Of a stretch of 64,000 nt of DNA, positions 10,452 through 22,567 are shown one piece after another; position 1 is the first letter of the stretch, and every line of letters begins with the position of its first letter. This stretch comes from Phallus indusiatus (Eukaryota; Basidiomycota; Agaricomycetes; Phallales; Phallaceae). The stretch spans positions 338,546 to 402,545 of the forward strand of contig JAQFWX010000040.1 in NCBI GenBank assembly GCA_027605045.1, written 5' to 3'. The position numbers and the translations under genes were made by a program. A model generated the notes under the pieces. The model saw only the letters and a program-made list of their open reading frames with translations. It did no database searches and was not told the origin of the DNA.

Positions 10452-12165
10452 GATGCATGCAACAAATGAGCCCAAAGACTGAGCAACGCCGAAGCTATTT
10501 TTACAAGCATCATACATCTTCGGTTCTACCGTTTCTTTTGCCGCATTTGGCCAGGAGCATTTTACCACAAGCGTAGGTGGTAGGGATTTCTCACGTCGTG
10601 ATGCAATGATGTCTGAAGGCGGGACTGCGGCTAGGGGGCGGGGTCTCTTCTCACGATGCGTGATGGGTTCAAGTATTACTAAAAGTATGTAGCGTTCGGT
10701 GGTATAAGAATATTATGAAGACGAATTCTTTACCTTCATCTGCGTTCCTCTTCTGCGAGGAGCCCGAGGTGGGCTCTTGAGCTACGTATATAGAGGTGAA
10801 GAGTTTTGTCATCTGAAAGACAAATATTTACTCACAAGATTTCTTGGTAGTTGAGCTCCGTTTACCGGTTTCACTGCTAACTTGAAGGCTACTAGACGAT
10901 GTTTGAGTTGCTGCAAAAATAAAATCAGCTAACTATCAGGAACAAACTATGTCGGTATGCTCACAATTCAACGGCGCCGTGCTAACTGTATCCGGGCGCT
11001 GTGTTCTCTTCAGATACCGACGATTCTTCCTTTTTGGCTTCACAGTCGTCTGTGCATCTGCATGTACATCGCTTCTTTTTGATTCTAAGCTGACTACATA
11101 TGTATTCCGACCGCGAGTGGACAAAAAATGATGGATGACGTGTTTAATATTCCATACACTGCCAATATCAATTGGCTCTGGCTTATCTGGAAAAAGGAAG
11201 CTTTTGCCGTTGGTAAAGGTAGGAAGTCCGGCGTCTTCGGCGGATTGCCATAGTAAGACACTGAGTAACATCTTCTGGAGAGCTTCACATCCAGCGCTGT
11301 CGAGCTTGATTGCTTTGGAAACGGAAAGACCCCCATGATGAAAAATCAGAAACCGGAGATCCTGCTGTACTTGATTTGCAGCAATTGTAAGGGCAAACGT
11401 GCGAAGTGGGGAGGCGGCGAACAAGCCTCGGGCATAGGTGCCCAATTGTGCCACCATATCGGACCAGCTGTTTTTTATTTCCATGGGAATCATGATTTGA
11501 TAACTAGCCGACGAATTCTCTTCAGGCGGCAGATTCCACCAGCAAGAGATATTTTGCGTGGTTGCGTCTAAGCCATTTACTCCAACAATGTCAGGCTTGA
11601 GGGGTTCCGAGTGCTGAATACCATCTTTAGTTCTTGAGTCGAACTTTACAAAACAAAGTTCAGCCAGCCAGCGACTGGTTCGCCCAGCAACCTTGAAGCG
11701 GCTGTTTTGTGGCAACGTTTGGTGGATAACGTCATAAACTTTATTGCACCCCTCCACACATTTGTTCAAAAATTCTGCCATTGGCGCATAGTTAGGTTTC
11801 TCTGGTGCAACCCAACTCCTATATTCCTGACTCGGCAGCCGCCGCATAGCAGCTCGCACGACGGGATCGTCAATGAGACATTCGAAGTCGGATAAGGTAG
11901 GATGCGAAACGTTTGGTGCGCCTTTGCGTAACAGCTTTGGAGATAACATCCGTGCGATTACCTCCGGCTCGAACTCGTAGGTCTGATCATCGATCTCTTC
12001 ACTGATGATTTTCACGAGCTCAGACTGTGGACGAGAAGGAGGTGGTGTCGAGTTCGTATGAGATTGCTTCGACCGAGTCTTGGAGGGCGTCGACCCAATA
12101 CTCGAGGTAGAGGCCTGCATTACGATCGTATGGAGGGCATGCGAAGAATACGGGGAGGAGAACAA
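10452..12165 (-). pseudogene. FunK1-type fungal protein kinase gene, truncated in the kinase N-lobe by the outer Ty3 LTR
   Basis: Exon 1 is 10965-12165 (start ATG 12165; 12120 is an alternative). Three introns keep the phase: 10911-10964 (GTGAGC...GCAG), 10782-10835 (GTGAGT...GTAG) and 10679-10733 (GTAAAG...TTAG). The frame then runs open to 10452, where the LTR begins, about 517 codons in all. Residues 190-245 hold PDIVG, MEIKN and AQLGTYARGLF, as in the N-terminal region of FunK1 proteins. Near 345 comes RGRNTYVV (glycine loop-like), then a Ser/Lys-rich linker spread over exons 2 and 3. In exon 4 there is VVKCSW (putative ATP-binding Lys, about residue 481), a helix with Glu, and FGVAQSLGSFVA. 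The catalytic loop, the DFG-equivalent and the C-lobe are missing. They would lie left of the outer element, beyond the window. The assignment to FunK1 is from memory of the family; the splice model is my inference. Confidence 0.75.
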
Positions 12166-13289
12166 GACCGAATGGAGTTGTGACGCGTGACATCGCGGGT
12201 GAGGACGTCCAGAAAGAGCCGAAATCTAATCATATCTAATCTTTGAAGAAGCTCAAAAACTCCGACGCTCTGCCTCTTAGTACGCCATTACCAGCTCTCA
12301 AATAGATTACCACTCGCAAAGAATACATCTTGTCCTACTGAACTGCGCGCGTCGAAGATAAATCCTATTAGTTGTTTTCAAGGATCAAACCGACAGCTGG
12401 ATGATGGTATGCCGTGACCCGTCTGGTACCTTTTTCGGGTTTGCAAAGAATGTTTTGTATCAGACGCATAAGGTGAACTTCTTGCATTTATAATGAAAGC
12501 TATTCTTCAACACCACAGATCATTACATTCTGAGTTATCACACTCAAGCTGTTTTTCTGAACATTTTGCACACACCGGATTGCGTACAGGACCAGCTCTT
12601 CAAATCAAACTACTGCTATGCCAATTAAACCCTTTCACTGGTATAAACATTCACGAGAGCGAATCGTATAAGTCACCTATAGCCTCCTGCGCGACTTGGG
12701 TGCACTGATGATACAAAATGTTGATAATATCAGCGGACCCATGTATTGCAAATCACACATATCGCGCTTGTTGGCAATTTCATGGCGCAAGTTGACAACT
12801 GAATATCCATGAACATCTTATTATTCCCCAAAATTCATGCCGCGGAGCATTATGTATGACTTATATGACACTGAGTTATCAGAACGACTGCATATTGGTT
12901 GTGCGAAGGAGGGATACAGGGCTACTCAATTAAAAAGGGAACGCAAGCCGGATGATTTGTTTTCCAGGAGCATTCCGGATCCGAGGCCATGCGACGTTTC
13001 TTCTTTCCTCGTCTGGTTGAACGTCGTAAGAAGAGCACAATGCTGACGGGATGGAGGGTGGGGCTGAAGCTGACAACGACGAAGAGAACGGACAACAATG
13101 AACATGATGAGAACACTCACAGGGGGAGCACAAATATACCCTCACCTACCTGGCATATCGCATCCATAGCCGCCTAAGCCTGTAACTTCGGAGCGCGAGC
13201 GTAATCGGGCTACAAATACAAGCGTATCGCTAATTGCCACCTGACGAGGTCAATTTCTCGTGCATCTGTTTCCCGCTAAGCCTTGATCT
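12166..13289. other. Upstream flank of the FunK1 gene; no gene recognised
   Basis: Short open frames only, none with recognisable domains or matches to other parts of the window. It presumably includes the FunK1 promoter. Confidence 0.5.
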
Positions 13290-13640
13290 CAAGCAGAAGA
13301 GATAGTGTATAGAAGAGACTCAAGAGTGCTGATGCAGATAATTAAAGCAACCGAGAAGATGTGTTGACTAAGAGCGTATTGTGGGACTACAAAATGGAAA
13401 CGGTCCAGGAGGCTGCCTGCTTTCCCGGGGACGTGGGCCGCCGACAGAGGATGATGAGAGTTGGTACAGGGTATGGAGCAAAAATAATATAGAAACACAG
13501 TGTACCTTTGCGTGAATAAGTGCAAATATAGGAAGATGACCTCGTAAACGGTCGTAAGAAAAGGTGGAAAGGTACGACGTGTGACTAGCGCTTACCAACG
13601 CACCGGGACTTTCCGACACCTTCAGACATCATCGAAATTG
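13290..13640 (-). repeat. Family R, partial copy
   Basis: This resembles the block near 33905-34045 and the 5' parts of other family R copies (minus-strand VVPQYALSQHIF-like region). It is decayed. Confidence 0.4.
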
Positions 13641-13789
13641 GATACCAAAAGAATGCATTGAACGATAATATACATCATAGTATGTACCGTTTAAGACTGG
13701 TTCTCTGTCTTTTTTATAACCATCGCATCGCATCGACCTACACCTTTAATTCTCAAATCTCTCTCAAGCAAGCGATATAGCCGGACCCT

Positions 13790-15160
13790 TGCCTTCGAGC
13801 ACAAGGTCATGTTCTACACTCTCCGCAGTGTGTGCTAATCGTAGCAATCAAAGCCGTCCATGAACCACAGCTTCTTCGCCAATGATTTGGGTCGTACAGC
13901 CGCTTGTGGGAGACTCAAAAGGAGAAGAACATCATAACGTTTCGCGACTGTCGATGACGAATCTAGACCAAGGGGAGGCATGAGATCGGTCGATAAACAG
14001 GGGTGAATTACACCGTGTTTCCTTCATCGTGGCTCTGTAGTCGGTTGCGTACGATGAGGAGCTTCAGAACATGCCTTTGCTCCCAGAAAGAATTATGGAC
14101 TTGTCCATGTTAGTCTGTGCGACGCGTTTCGCCCTCAGTCTCCGGCTGACGCAAGAACTCCTGTTCATTAGGCCTCCGTCAAGTCGTCTTCTCTTACAAG
14201 ATTAGTCGTACCCAACATATATACTTCGTGTCCTGAGTCGCTGTACGAATCGATGGTATCGCTGACTTCGACAAGAGCTTCGAGATCGGTGTCGATAGCA
14301 CTGTTAGTTGGCGTATCCGAGGTGTAAACGATGAATCTGTCGATATTGAGAGGGTGGCGAGACGTTCTTAGGCAGTGTTCGCGACATACATGGCAACCTG
14401 GAGGGTACCTTTGCGGACGCATTTTGTGTTATAACGAACTTGAGGCGATCAAGTGCATGCAAGCTAGACAAGACGATTAAAACCGACAACGTCGAGAGAA
14501 AAGAAAGCGAGAATATAATACCGAATTCATTCACTAGGTGGAGATCTGACTTGCACTCGCGTTCACCGAGCCTTTCGGCGTTTCCAGCAACATAAGCCCG
14601 AACGTGTTCAAGAACATAGCACCCGAGTCAACCAGCGGCGAGGACGACAGTCGAATGTGTAGTCCACCAGCTCAAATAGAGTCACCAGAAGCGTCACTGC
14701 ACTTCGGATTACGCCTTCATTAGGCAGGATGAACCGTGCAATCGATGGTATCATCACAGCTTTCTTGAGCTTGAAGACGCTCGGAATGTTCGTAAAGAAC
14801 TTTGGTGAATCCACACGAGTAACGACTACAATACCCTGTGCGTCTGTTCCAGCTGAGCCCCTCGGTCGCATAATGGTGAGATAGAGGATGGATGGGGTTT
14901 GAGATGTGGCGACGATGGAATTGGTGGATAGGATGTGGTTCGGGAAAAGTAGTGGGGACTATTACGAAACGAAGGCGGTAGGCTGACACTGGAAAATGGG
15001 GCAAAAATAGGATACAACTAAAAGTTATTTGTCTGCGGAATAACCTAGCATAGCCCCTTGAAAGAGGGTGTAAATCTCTCTCTGGCGATATAATAAAACC
15101 GAGAGACTCACCCAGCTCTATCACATCACATAGACCTACGTGTTTGACCTTCAAAACTTC
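13790..15160 (-). pseudogene. Family R copy 1 (unrecognised gene family, best-preserved modules)
   Basis: Minus-strand modules recur in the same order in other copies. First is a GTDAQGIVVV box near 14840, followed by a hydrophobic stretch with FILPNEGVIRSAV. Next is a predicted transmembrane helix (FLSTLSVLIVLSSLHALDRL) near 14450-14520, then a Cys/His patch (CHVCREHC) near 14390. An acidic box (DTDLEALVEVSDTIDS) lies near 14240-14300 and ends with REDDLTEA at 14168. Weak similarity continues to about 13860. Several frame changes and stops interrupt it, so it is either a multi-exon gene I cannot splice or a relic. Protein-level similarity between diverged copies argues for coding origin. I do not recognise the family. 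Confidence 0.45.
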
Positions 15161-15229
15161 TCATAAGTAAACGTGGTTAACCAGGGCCTTGCCCTCAGTG
15201 ATAAAACTAGGCTTGATAAGTAAGCTCCG

Positions 15230-16510
15230 CAACGTGTTCCCTGATCATTGCAACCAAAGTCGCAGGTTTACATGTTCGAGCTCGTGCACATCGCAGCCTC
15301 TTCAGTGATGATCTCGTCCATCTTCACAAAACGCTGGGAGACTACGTCACAGAGGAAGAACACACCATCAGCTTTACGAATGTCGTAGATGAATCCAGAG
15401 CAGGATGGGGCCATTTGTTCCTGATAGAGCTGTAGACGGTGAACGTGGAACAACGGCAAAATGAACCGTAATTCACTTTGTTTCATCGTCTCCGGTTTGC
15501 TAATGATGGTACGTTGATGGAGGAGCTTCAGCTTCAGGATCAGCCGCGCCACCGCTAACGCCATTGTCCACAGAAATGAGCATCGATTTGCACATGTTGT
15601 CTCCGCGCAACATCCCATGATGCATACCGTTCTGCGGTCAACACAAATTTTCGCTGGACAGGTCTCGTCGTAGGGTTTTTCCCTTTAATCCCATCCATGT
15701 TCCTCGTGTCTCATTTCGAACGTTCATGTAGGAATTGATGTCGCTGGTTACAGAGAATTCCGAGGTCGGTGTCGGTAGAGGCGTTGGCCAGGCAATTGAT
15801 TGTTGTTTTGTTTTAGGCGTAAGAGAGGACGACGAGACGTCGTCCGGCATTCTTGGAGTGTTTGTGGTATAGATGATGACTTGAAAAATGCCTTCGGGGA
15901 CACATTCCTTGACATGACGAAACTGGGGAAGTCATACGTGAAACTAGAAGATGAATAAAATCAACGACATGTAAGTTACATCCCAAACTAATGTACTAGT
16001 TCTAATTCTTACCTGCGTTCCGCGTTTACTGAGAGTCATATCCCGTCTCCACGACTACATTTCCCAGATTTACAATGAACAATAGTGACAGTCAAATAAG
16101 TAGACCGCCAAACTGGGGCAGAGCTACATCGATGTAGGCCCTTAAACGTACACCGTCATTGGGAGAACAGACGCAAAGTCCGGAGTGCCACCACAGCTTT
16201 GTCAAGCTTCAAAACGTTTGGCGTATCTGCAGAGGCGAATGAACGCCATAGATAGACGACGAGGACTATGTCTAGTGCGTCTGTTCCCGCTGAGTCTTAT
16301 TCCCACGTAGACGTGATGGTGAGCGAATGATACTGCAAGAGGCTTATGACGGAGGCGGTCGAGAAGACGTATTGACTGGAAGAAGTATTGGGGGACAACA
16401 AGACGGACGCGGTGATGTGAGCTCCGTTCCCAAGGTAGGTTGAGGCTGCAGTATATTGAGGATCTGGTGCAGAATTAAATTATAATTGATGGCGGGCTTG
16501 ACTGGTATGA
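15230..16510 (-). pseudogene. Family R copy 2, decayed
   Basis: The minus-strand GTDAL-DIVLVV box lies near 16280. The block 15268-15618 keeps an open frame with FIYDIRKADGVFF and FVKMDEIITEEAAMC, which aligns with the 3' modules of the copies at 23390 and 46000. The right end (16330-16510) matches 38190-38340 and marks the start of the segmental duplication. Confidence 0.4.
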
Positions 16511-17132
16511 AGCATTAACAGTGCACAGTGAGACTTTGTATCGGGCTGTGTCAATCTACCGTGCGCGTGACTCTGTGACAAAAACATTTACGTTCCACAT
16601 CTCCAACGAAAACCTGCTCAATGCTCAGACTTGTACTACCCCTCAATTCGCCCGTACTGACTTCCACTCGTGACTTCCGTTCTGGCCACCTGTATCGTCT
16701 CGGAATTTCCTACAACAAACCACTATGAAAAGGAATGATCTGTTTAGCGTCGAAGATGGGTCATTTATGTCAAGCGTCAAGATATGTTGGACGGTTGTAG
16801 AGGTGACGCTCTCTCTCACCTGACGTCTTGGCTCTATTTGAAAATATTCACCTCTGCGGTTTCCTCTACAATTTACTCTGGACTCCTTTCTCAAAACACA
16901 CAAACCAGGACGGAGAAATCAGGATTTCAATGTTTTTCGGCATCGTGGAGCCTTAAAGAACTGCGTTTCACCACGTAGCATCACCTCAGCGGTCTTTGAC
17001 TAGGACTCTTCACATTTGATGCAGCCAATTTAGTAGATAGCGATTGAACGATAGTATAGGATAGTATTCTGAATGAAGCCGGTTAGACCAATCTCCTAAT
17101 TACACCACAATGTATAATAATACAAGATTCAG
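16510..17132. other. 3' flank of NWD-A
   Basis: No intact gene seen. From about 16590 it aligns with 39085-39600 and, more weakly, with 50640-51040, so it belongs to the duplicated NWD unit. The plus-strand frame that is open at 50431-50982 is full of stops here. Confidence 0.5.
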
Positions 17133-20100
17133 CTACTTTTTGCATTCTGTCCATCTTGTACCATGAACAAAATTTTTGAAACCGAGTTTTGTAATCTTTT
17201 CTCCGCCTGTGATCATTGACATGCCTGGATACCACAAATTCCTTCGCATCTCCCACGGAATCCAGAATAGAAGTTCCCCGTGCGGACCCAGCATCCAATC
17301 ATCCTCACTTGACTTTGTCCAAAGCGAAAAGCTTGCTTTATTCCACGCCGTCAGTGCGTAATCTAGTGCCTCAGTATCTTTGGAGCGCAGCTTGTAATCC
17401 TCGATTAATCTAGCCAAACTCTGAGCAAAATACTGGACTAAATAGCCAAAACTCGTACCGTCTCGTTTGGAGATCCCCGAATTTCTCGGCAAACTGCGGA
17501 TCATTTATATGATCGGTACAAAGGCGTGTCATGATTTCATGCACACGCATATCCCACATCCTCATTACTCCGTATAAATCAACCAAAAAGAGGCTGTCTC
17601 CATTTAATGTCGTAGTGGCGTTATAAACCGGTGATGACGACAAAAGACACTGTGTGACTATATTTGCAGTCTGTATATTCCAGATAGTGACATGACCGAT
17701 AGATCCATCATCGCCTTCAACGCCCAAAGCCAACGCACAGATTTGCTCGGAGTCATTAGAAAAGCAGACCGTCATGAGCCAATTGTCACGTGGGAGCTCA
17801 TATGGCACAATAATACCCTTCTCCATATCCCAGAGTTTCACTTCCCTCTGATGCTCAAGATCCAGTATCCAAGCAATGTATTTTCGATTTGGGGAGAATG
17901 CTGGAAGCTCGGGCGTATTGAAACAATTAATGCTTGCACCTGTTGAGCGGTCTAAAATACCCAGTGTGAATATAGTATTGTCATCCTCGTCCCTTGATTC
18001 AGAACACGCGCATATATATGGATCATTGGAAGAGACGAAGATTGAACGGATACATGAATGATGCGGAAAGGGCCCATTGATCGTTCCGTGTGATTCCGAA
18101 TCGCGTTCCTCGAGAAAGCCGTGTTCATCTGTTTGATATGCAACCCAAAACGTAGCGCCCGTTTGAGAAAAAGTAAGAGCCGTCACCTTGTTTGATACTC
18201 TACTGCAGCTGCTCAAAGTACGGGTGCGGACATCCCATACTTTAATATTATCCTCCTCATCACAGCTTAAAAGGCAGTCACCACTTGGAGAGAATGTGAG
18301 AATGGTGAGTCGTTTGTCCGATTCGTCTATAGTGAATATCTCCTTTTCGTCGATGTTCCAGAGACAAAGAGAAGACGGTCGATTGATGTCAACATAAGCA
18401 AGGGTCCAGTGGTTATCCTCTGGAGAAACTTCGGCGAGTGGTCGGTGATTAACCAACACAGGGGCGCCTTTTAAGACAGCAGTTCCCGCAGGATCCAGAA
18501 CTCGAAGAACTCCTGCTCGAGAAGTAGTCCCTGCTAGAATGACATGTTGTCCCTTGTGCCAAGCTCCAGCTTGATCATCCCCGTCAACATCATCTTCGTT
18601 CTTACTCCTGTTGTCGATTTCCTCCCGATCAGGGCCATCCCATGCTAGAACATGTACCGTCCCATGTTCATTAACTGCTATGTGTGTCGCATTGGATGAT
18701 AGGCCGTATACATAATGGTGACCGAAAGTGCGGCGTCGCCATGAGTAGTCCTTTCCTGTCGATACATTCCAGATCAAGCACTCGTTTTTGTCAGAAATGA
18801 ACAGATCTTCCCCATTTGGAGAGAACCCTATGGCTGTCCAAAGTGGGGTGTGTTTCTGAAACAGGCAAACCATCGTCCTTGTCTGTATGTCATAAATCTT
18901 TATGTCATAAGTCTTGTTGTCCCCAACCTCAGAGTTTTTGATTTGTACGATGATGTGATTGTCGCTTAATGCCACTAACTCGTGATCCTTGGTGTGTGAC
19001 ACAAACGAAACGAATGTCTTTTCTCGAGTATCCCAAAGTCGCAACACCTCACCCAAGGGCTTGATGCCAATGAACCTTCCTGTTGAGGAGAACATGCACA
19101 TTGTACCTGGAATGTCTTTGAAGGGTTTGACATGAGTCTCTCTCTCATAGCAAATAACAGCTTCCCCATTGAAAGCAACGAAACGTCCATCGGGAGAGAT
19201 ATGGCAAGAATAGCACTCTTTTGGTGCAATCCCTTCGTTAGACTCATATGAGACATTCCTCGTATTTTCCTCCCAGATCAAGATACCTCCATGTTCATAG
19301 CAACAGTAAACCAGTTCTCCATTCAACGAAAATACAATATCGGTGACCTCCGCCTCTTCTTCGGGACTCGTCTGACAAAGCATTTCGTCAGTGATATAAT
19401 CCCACACCCATAAATCCCCGTTGTTGAAGCCAGCTGCAATATGGTTGTTTTGAGGGGAAAATGCAAGATTCCAAAGCCCTGATGAGGGGTGCTTTTGGAT
19501 AATACTGTTATTGAATTGAGGCTTGAGGGATATAGGTTGACCGACATCCACGCTGAAAAGGTGCGGATACTGAGGAAGAAATTGTGATGATATCAATGAT
19601 TCCTTTGAGATATAAGGAAGGGCGGAAAGGTAAAGATGGGGTGTGCTCTCCGTCATCATCTCTCCAAATTTGAACAAAAATTGTGATGCCTCTCTTGCGA
19701 GTGAAGCTAATTCAGGATCCGTGTCCTACATATCAAATATTTTAATTTTACACCACACGTAAATTGTGAACACTTACTTTTGCCATACTTATTAGCATCT
19801 GTATTCCAGAACGACCATGATTATATACCTCCGCTAAGAGACTAAGCACTTCAAACAAGTGCAGTAATTGAGTGCGAAACAAATTGTTGATTTCACCCAG
19901 AAGGTCATCAAGTTTCGAATATTGCAAGTGATACGCCCAATAACAACATGCATATGACAAGCATGATGGAATTGCTTGCGCCACTCGAGATTCAAAATTC
20001 GGTATGTCTCGATTGCGCTTGTGTGATGTTTCTAGATCACATATGTTGAACCGGAGCATCCCATTCATGACCCGTAAACATGCGTGCGCGAAATAACTTT

Positions 20101-22567
20101 GGTCCGATGTATCAATGTAATATCGGTTCGGAATTCCTGATGTTTGTTTGGGTTCGAGGAAAAAGTCGAAAAGGGAGGCATGTATTGGTCGAAGTTTGAC
20201 AGTCAATTTGTCGATACCGATAAACAGGGAATTCAACACCTTCAATACAGCTTTGACGTCATGAATGTCCCCGCAAATAGGTCCAAAAAACTCTTGCAAG
20301 TCCGAGACTGAAAGTGGTTTCCGTGCGACTATAAGTGCCCCGACGCATTTTTTCAACATATCGACATATTCGGGATCTCCACATTCTTCTTGATCGTCGA
20401 GGATTTCGTGATACCGCTCGTACAGAGAAGGAGGAGGTTTGGAAAGGACGGCTTCTAGTCGCTGTCTTGCTTTAAATGAACCGAGTTTCCGGATATGAAG
20501 ACATGTAAGTCTAGCACATATGAAAAGGTCTTGCGCTTGATGGGCTAATAAATACCGCCAGTTCTCCACTGTATCCAACGTCTTCGCCATGTCAGCAAGC
20601 TCATTGGAGACGAATTTTTGAATGTCATTTCGTGTGCTGGCAGAGTCAATGTCAGCCATATATTTGCAATGAACGTTCGGATGTTGATGAAACTGTTCAA
20701 TGTCATCCTCGGGACGAGAGGTTATTATGATACGATAATTGCTCGGAAGCTCCGAACTTCGCTCAAAAAGCAAGTTCAGAAGGTTCTTGCGTTCCCTTTG
20801 GCCACCGCTTTCATCCAGAGCATCAATGATAATGACCAGCCGCTTTGTCGTCCCTTTGGACGGCTTGATAATCATCTCGTTGAATTGCACTTCGGGATCC
20901 AACGACTTTCTAGTCGCGATATCTTTGACAGCCTGTACGAGATTGCGTTTCCATAAGACATTGCGATCGGCCAGGTTGCGAGAAATAGTGCTGAATAAGT
21001 ACTTGAATAGCTCTTTATTATTCTGACTGAAGCAGAAAAATGATCCAAGTTGATCATTCAAATTCTTGGCAATTGTGTGAGCGACTGCGGATTTCCCGGT
21101 TCCTGCCTGTCCACTGAGGATGAGAACTCGTTCGGTCGTATCCTTGTTAACCCACTCCTCTATGTCTTTGATGAGCGTTTCACGAGTTCCAGGTAGGCAT
21201 TTCTTCTCCTCCGCAAGTCCTACGCCATGGGCATATGGTAGATCGTCAAGAAGATTGAGAACCTCTACCATGTAATATCTAAGGAACCAAATATACGTAT
21301 TAGGAATAACGAATACTTACCCATATTTGTTGCTATATCAAGCAATAAGAGATCTTGATTATTTTTCCTGATTTGATCAAATGATTTCTTGAACTCTGAG
21401 ATTCTGTCGTTGAGGATTGGTCCTTTTATGAGGTTCGTAGCTGAATCAAACATCACATTAACTTAGAACGAAAAGAATAAGAAAAAGTAGGTACCTGAAT
21501 TATTCTCTGTGTAATCCTTGATGAATTTGGCACATTCGCAAGTTTTATCGATGAGAAGTCTCAATTGGCCGGTTTGAGTGTCTCTAAGAACAGACAGTCG
21601 GTCCGCTCCATCTATGTACTCATAAATGAACTGTAATTCCCCAAGTAATTCTTTGATATTGTCGGTCCGATCTTGATTCGCCTGAAGAATCTGATAGGCG
21701 AATAAGCTACTGTTGAAAATAAAAATCAAACGCCGGCTTACACTCGGAACCATGGACACAATGCTCCAAATTTGTTGGGCCCATGGATTTAACTATGATT
21801 TTAGTTAGGATTAAAAATTACTAGCTACGATTCAAAAACTAACCGCAGCAACGGGATCTATTGCTGTCTTGACGATTCCGAGATACGTGAGAAACTTGGA
21901 CCAGGTTTCCCCTTCTGCAAAATGGATTTCCTTGCTCTTCTGTTTCGCGATGTCGAGCATATCCTTGAAACGATCTTCCTTGATAGCAAAGCTTAGCTGA
22001 CCCTTCTTTCCCAGTTGAGTGCTACAAGCTCCTGAAATAATTTATAGATGAGAGTTAACAACGAATACCGCGAAACATACCGGCAGATGTATTAAGAAGA
22101 TCTGACACGATAGTTGTTGTATATTCCCCAATAGTCTCCGACTTGTCATTTTTCTCCTTTTTCATAAAAATTTTAAAGTGAATCGTGAAATCGGCCGTAA
22201 CATTATAACTTTTCAAATTTACTGATTAGCCAAAGAGTCGGTGAATTTGTTTAATCTGATGGACCCACAGAATCTGTTCGCTCCAAACAATACATTTCCC
22301 TTGAGACTGTCCTTCGACTAATTTCGATGGTTCGTTATCACCACCGATGATTTTTGTGATTTCGATTAAGAAGATCCGTTTGTGAATCTTCAGAGAAGGA
22401 ATGGGAGGATCTGTCAGTTTGATATCTGAATAGTATGATAAGCTGCATTCTATGTTGTGTTAATGATTTAGTACCAGAGATAGTATATCGACGCTGCTCA
22501 AATCTGCAACAGAAATCGGTTAATTATTAACGTTAAAGAAATAATAAATTCACAATGACGATGACAT
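17133..22567 (-). CDS. NWD-A: NACHT-WD40 STAND (NLR-like) protein, C terminus frameshifted
   Basis: Ten-exon model from splice sites whose phases all agree: 22554-22567 (start ATG 22567), 22475-22503, 22269-22425, 22081-22208, 21844-22031, 21742-21792, 21495-21690, 21321-21440, 19778-21264, and from 19725 down. The C2-like N-terminal region covers residues about 5-110, and a helical region with FIKDYTENN follows. NACHT has Walker A GQAGTGKS at 346-353 and Walker B VIIIDALDES at about 437-446, then TSRPE. About a dozen degenerate WD40 repeats start at residue 791. An extra A in the run 17448-17451, compared with NWD-B, shifts the frame: the protein stops at 17410 (1561 aa). The expected C-terminal cap (WMLGPHGELLFW, KNFVHGTRWTECKK) continues in another frame to 17133. 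Such proteins oligomerise on ligand binding by the propeller; the effector outcome here is unknown. Confidence 0.85.

Noticed and set aside
14720..15154. 144-codon minus-strand frame
   Set aside because: It crosses the GTDAQ module in the wrong frame and is not kept in other family R copies.
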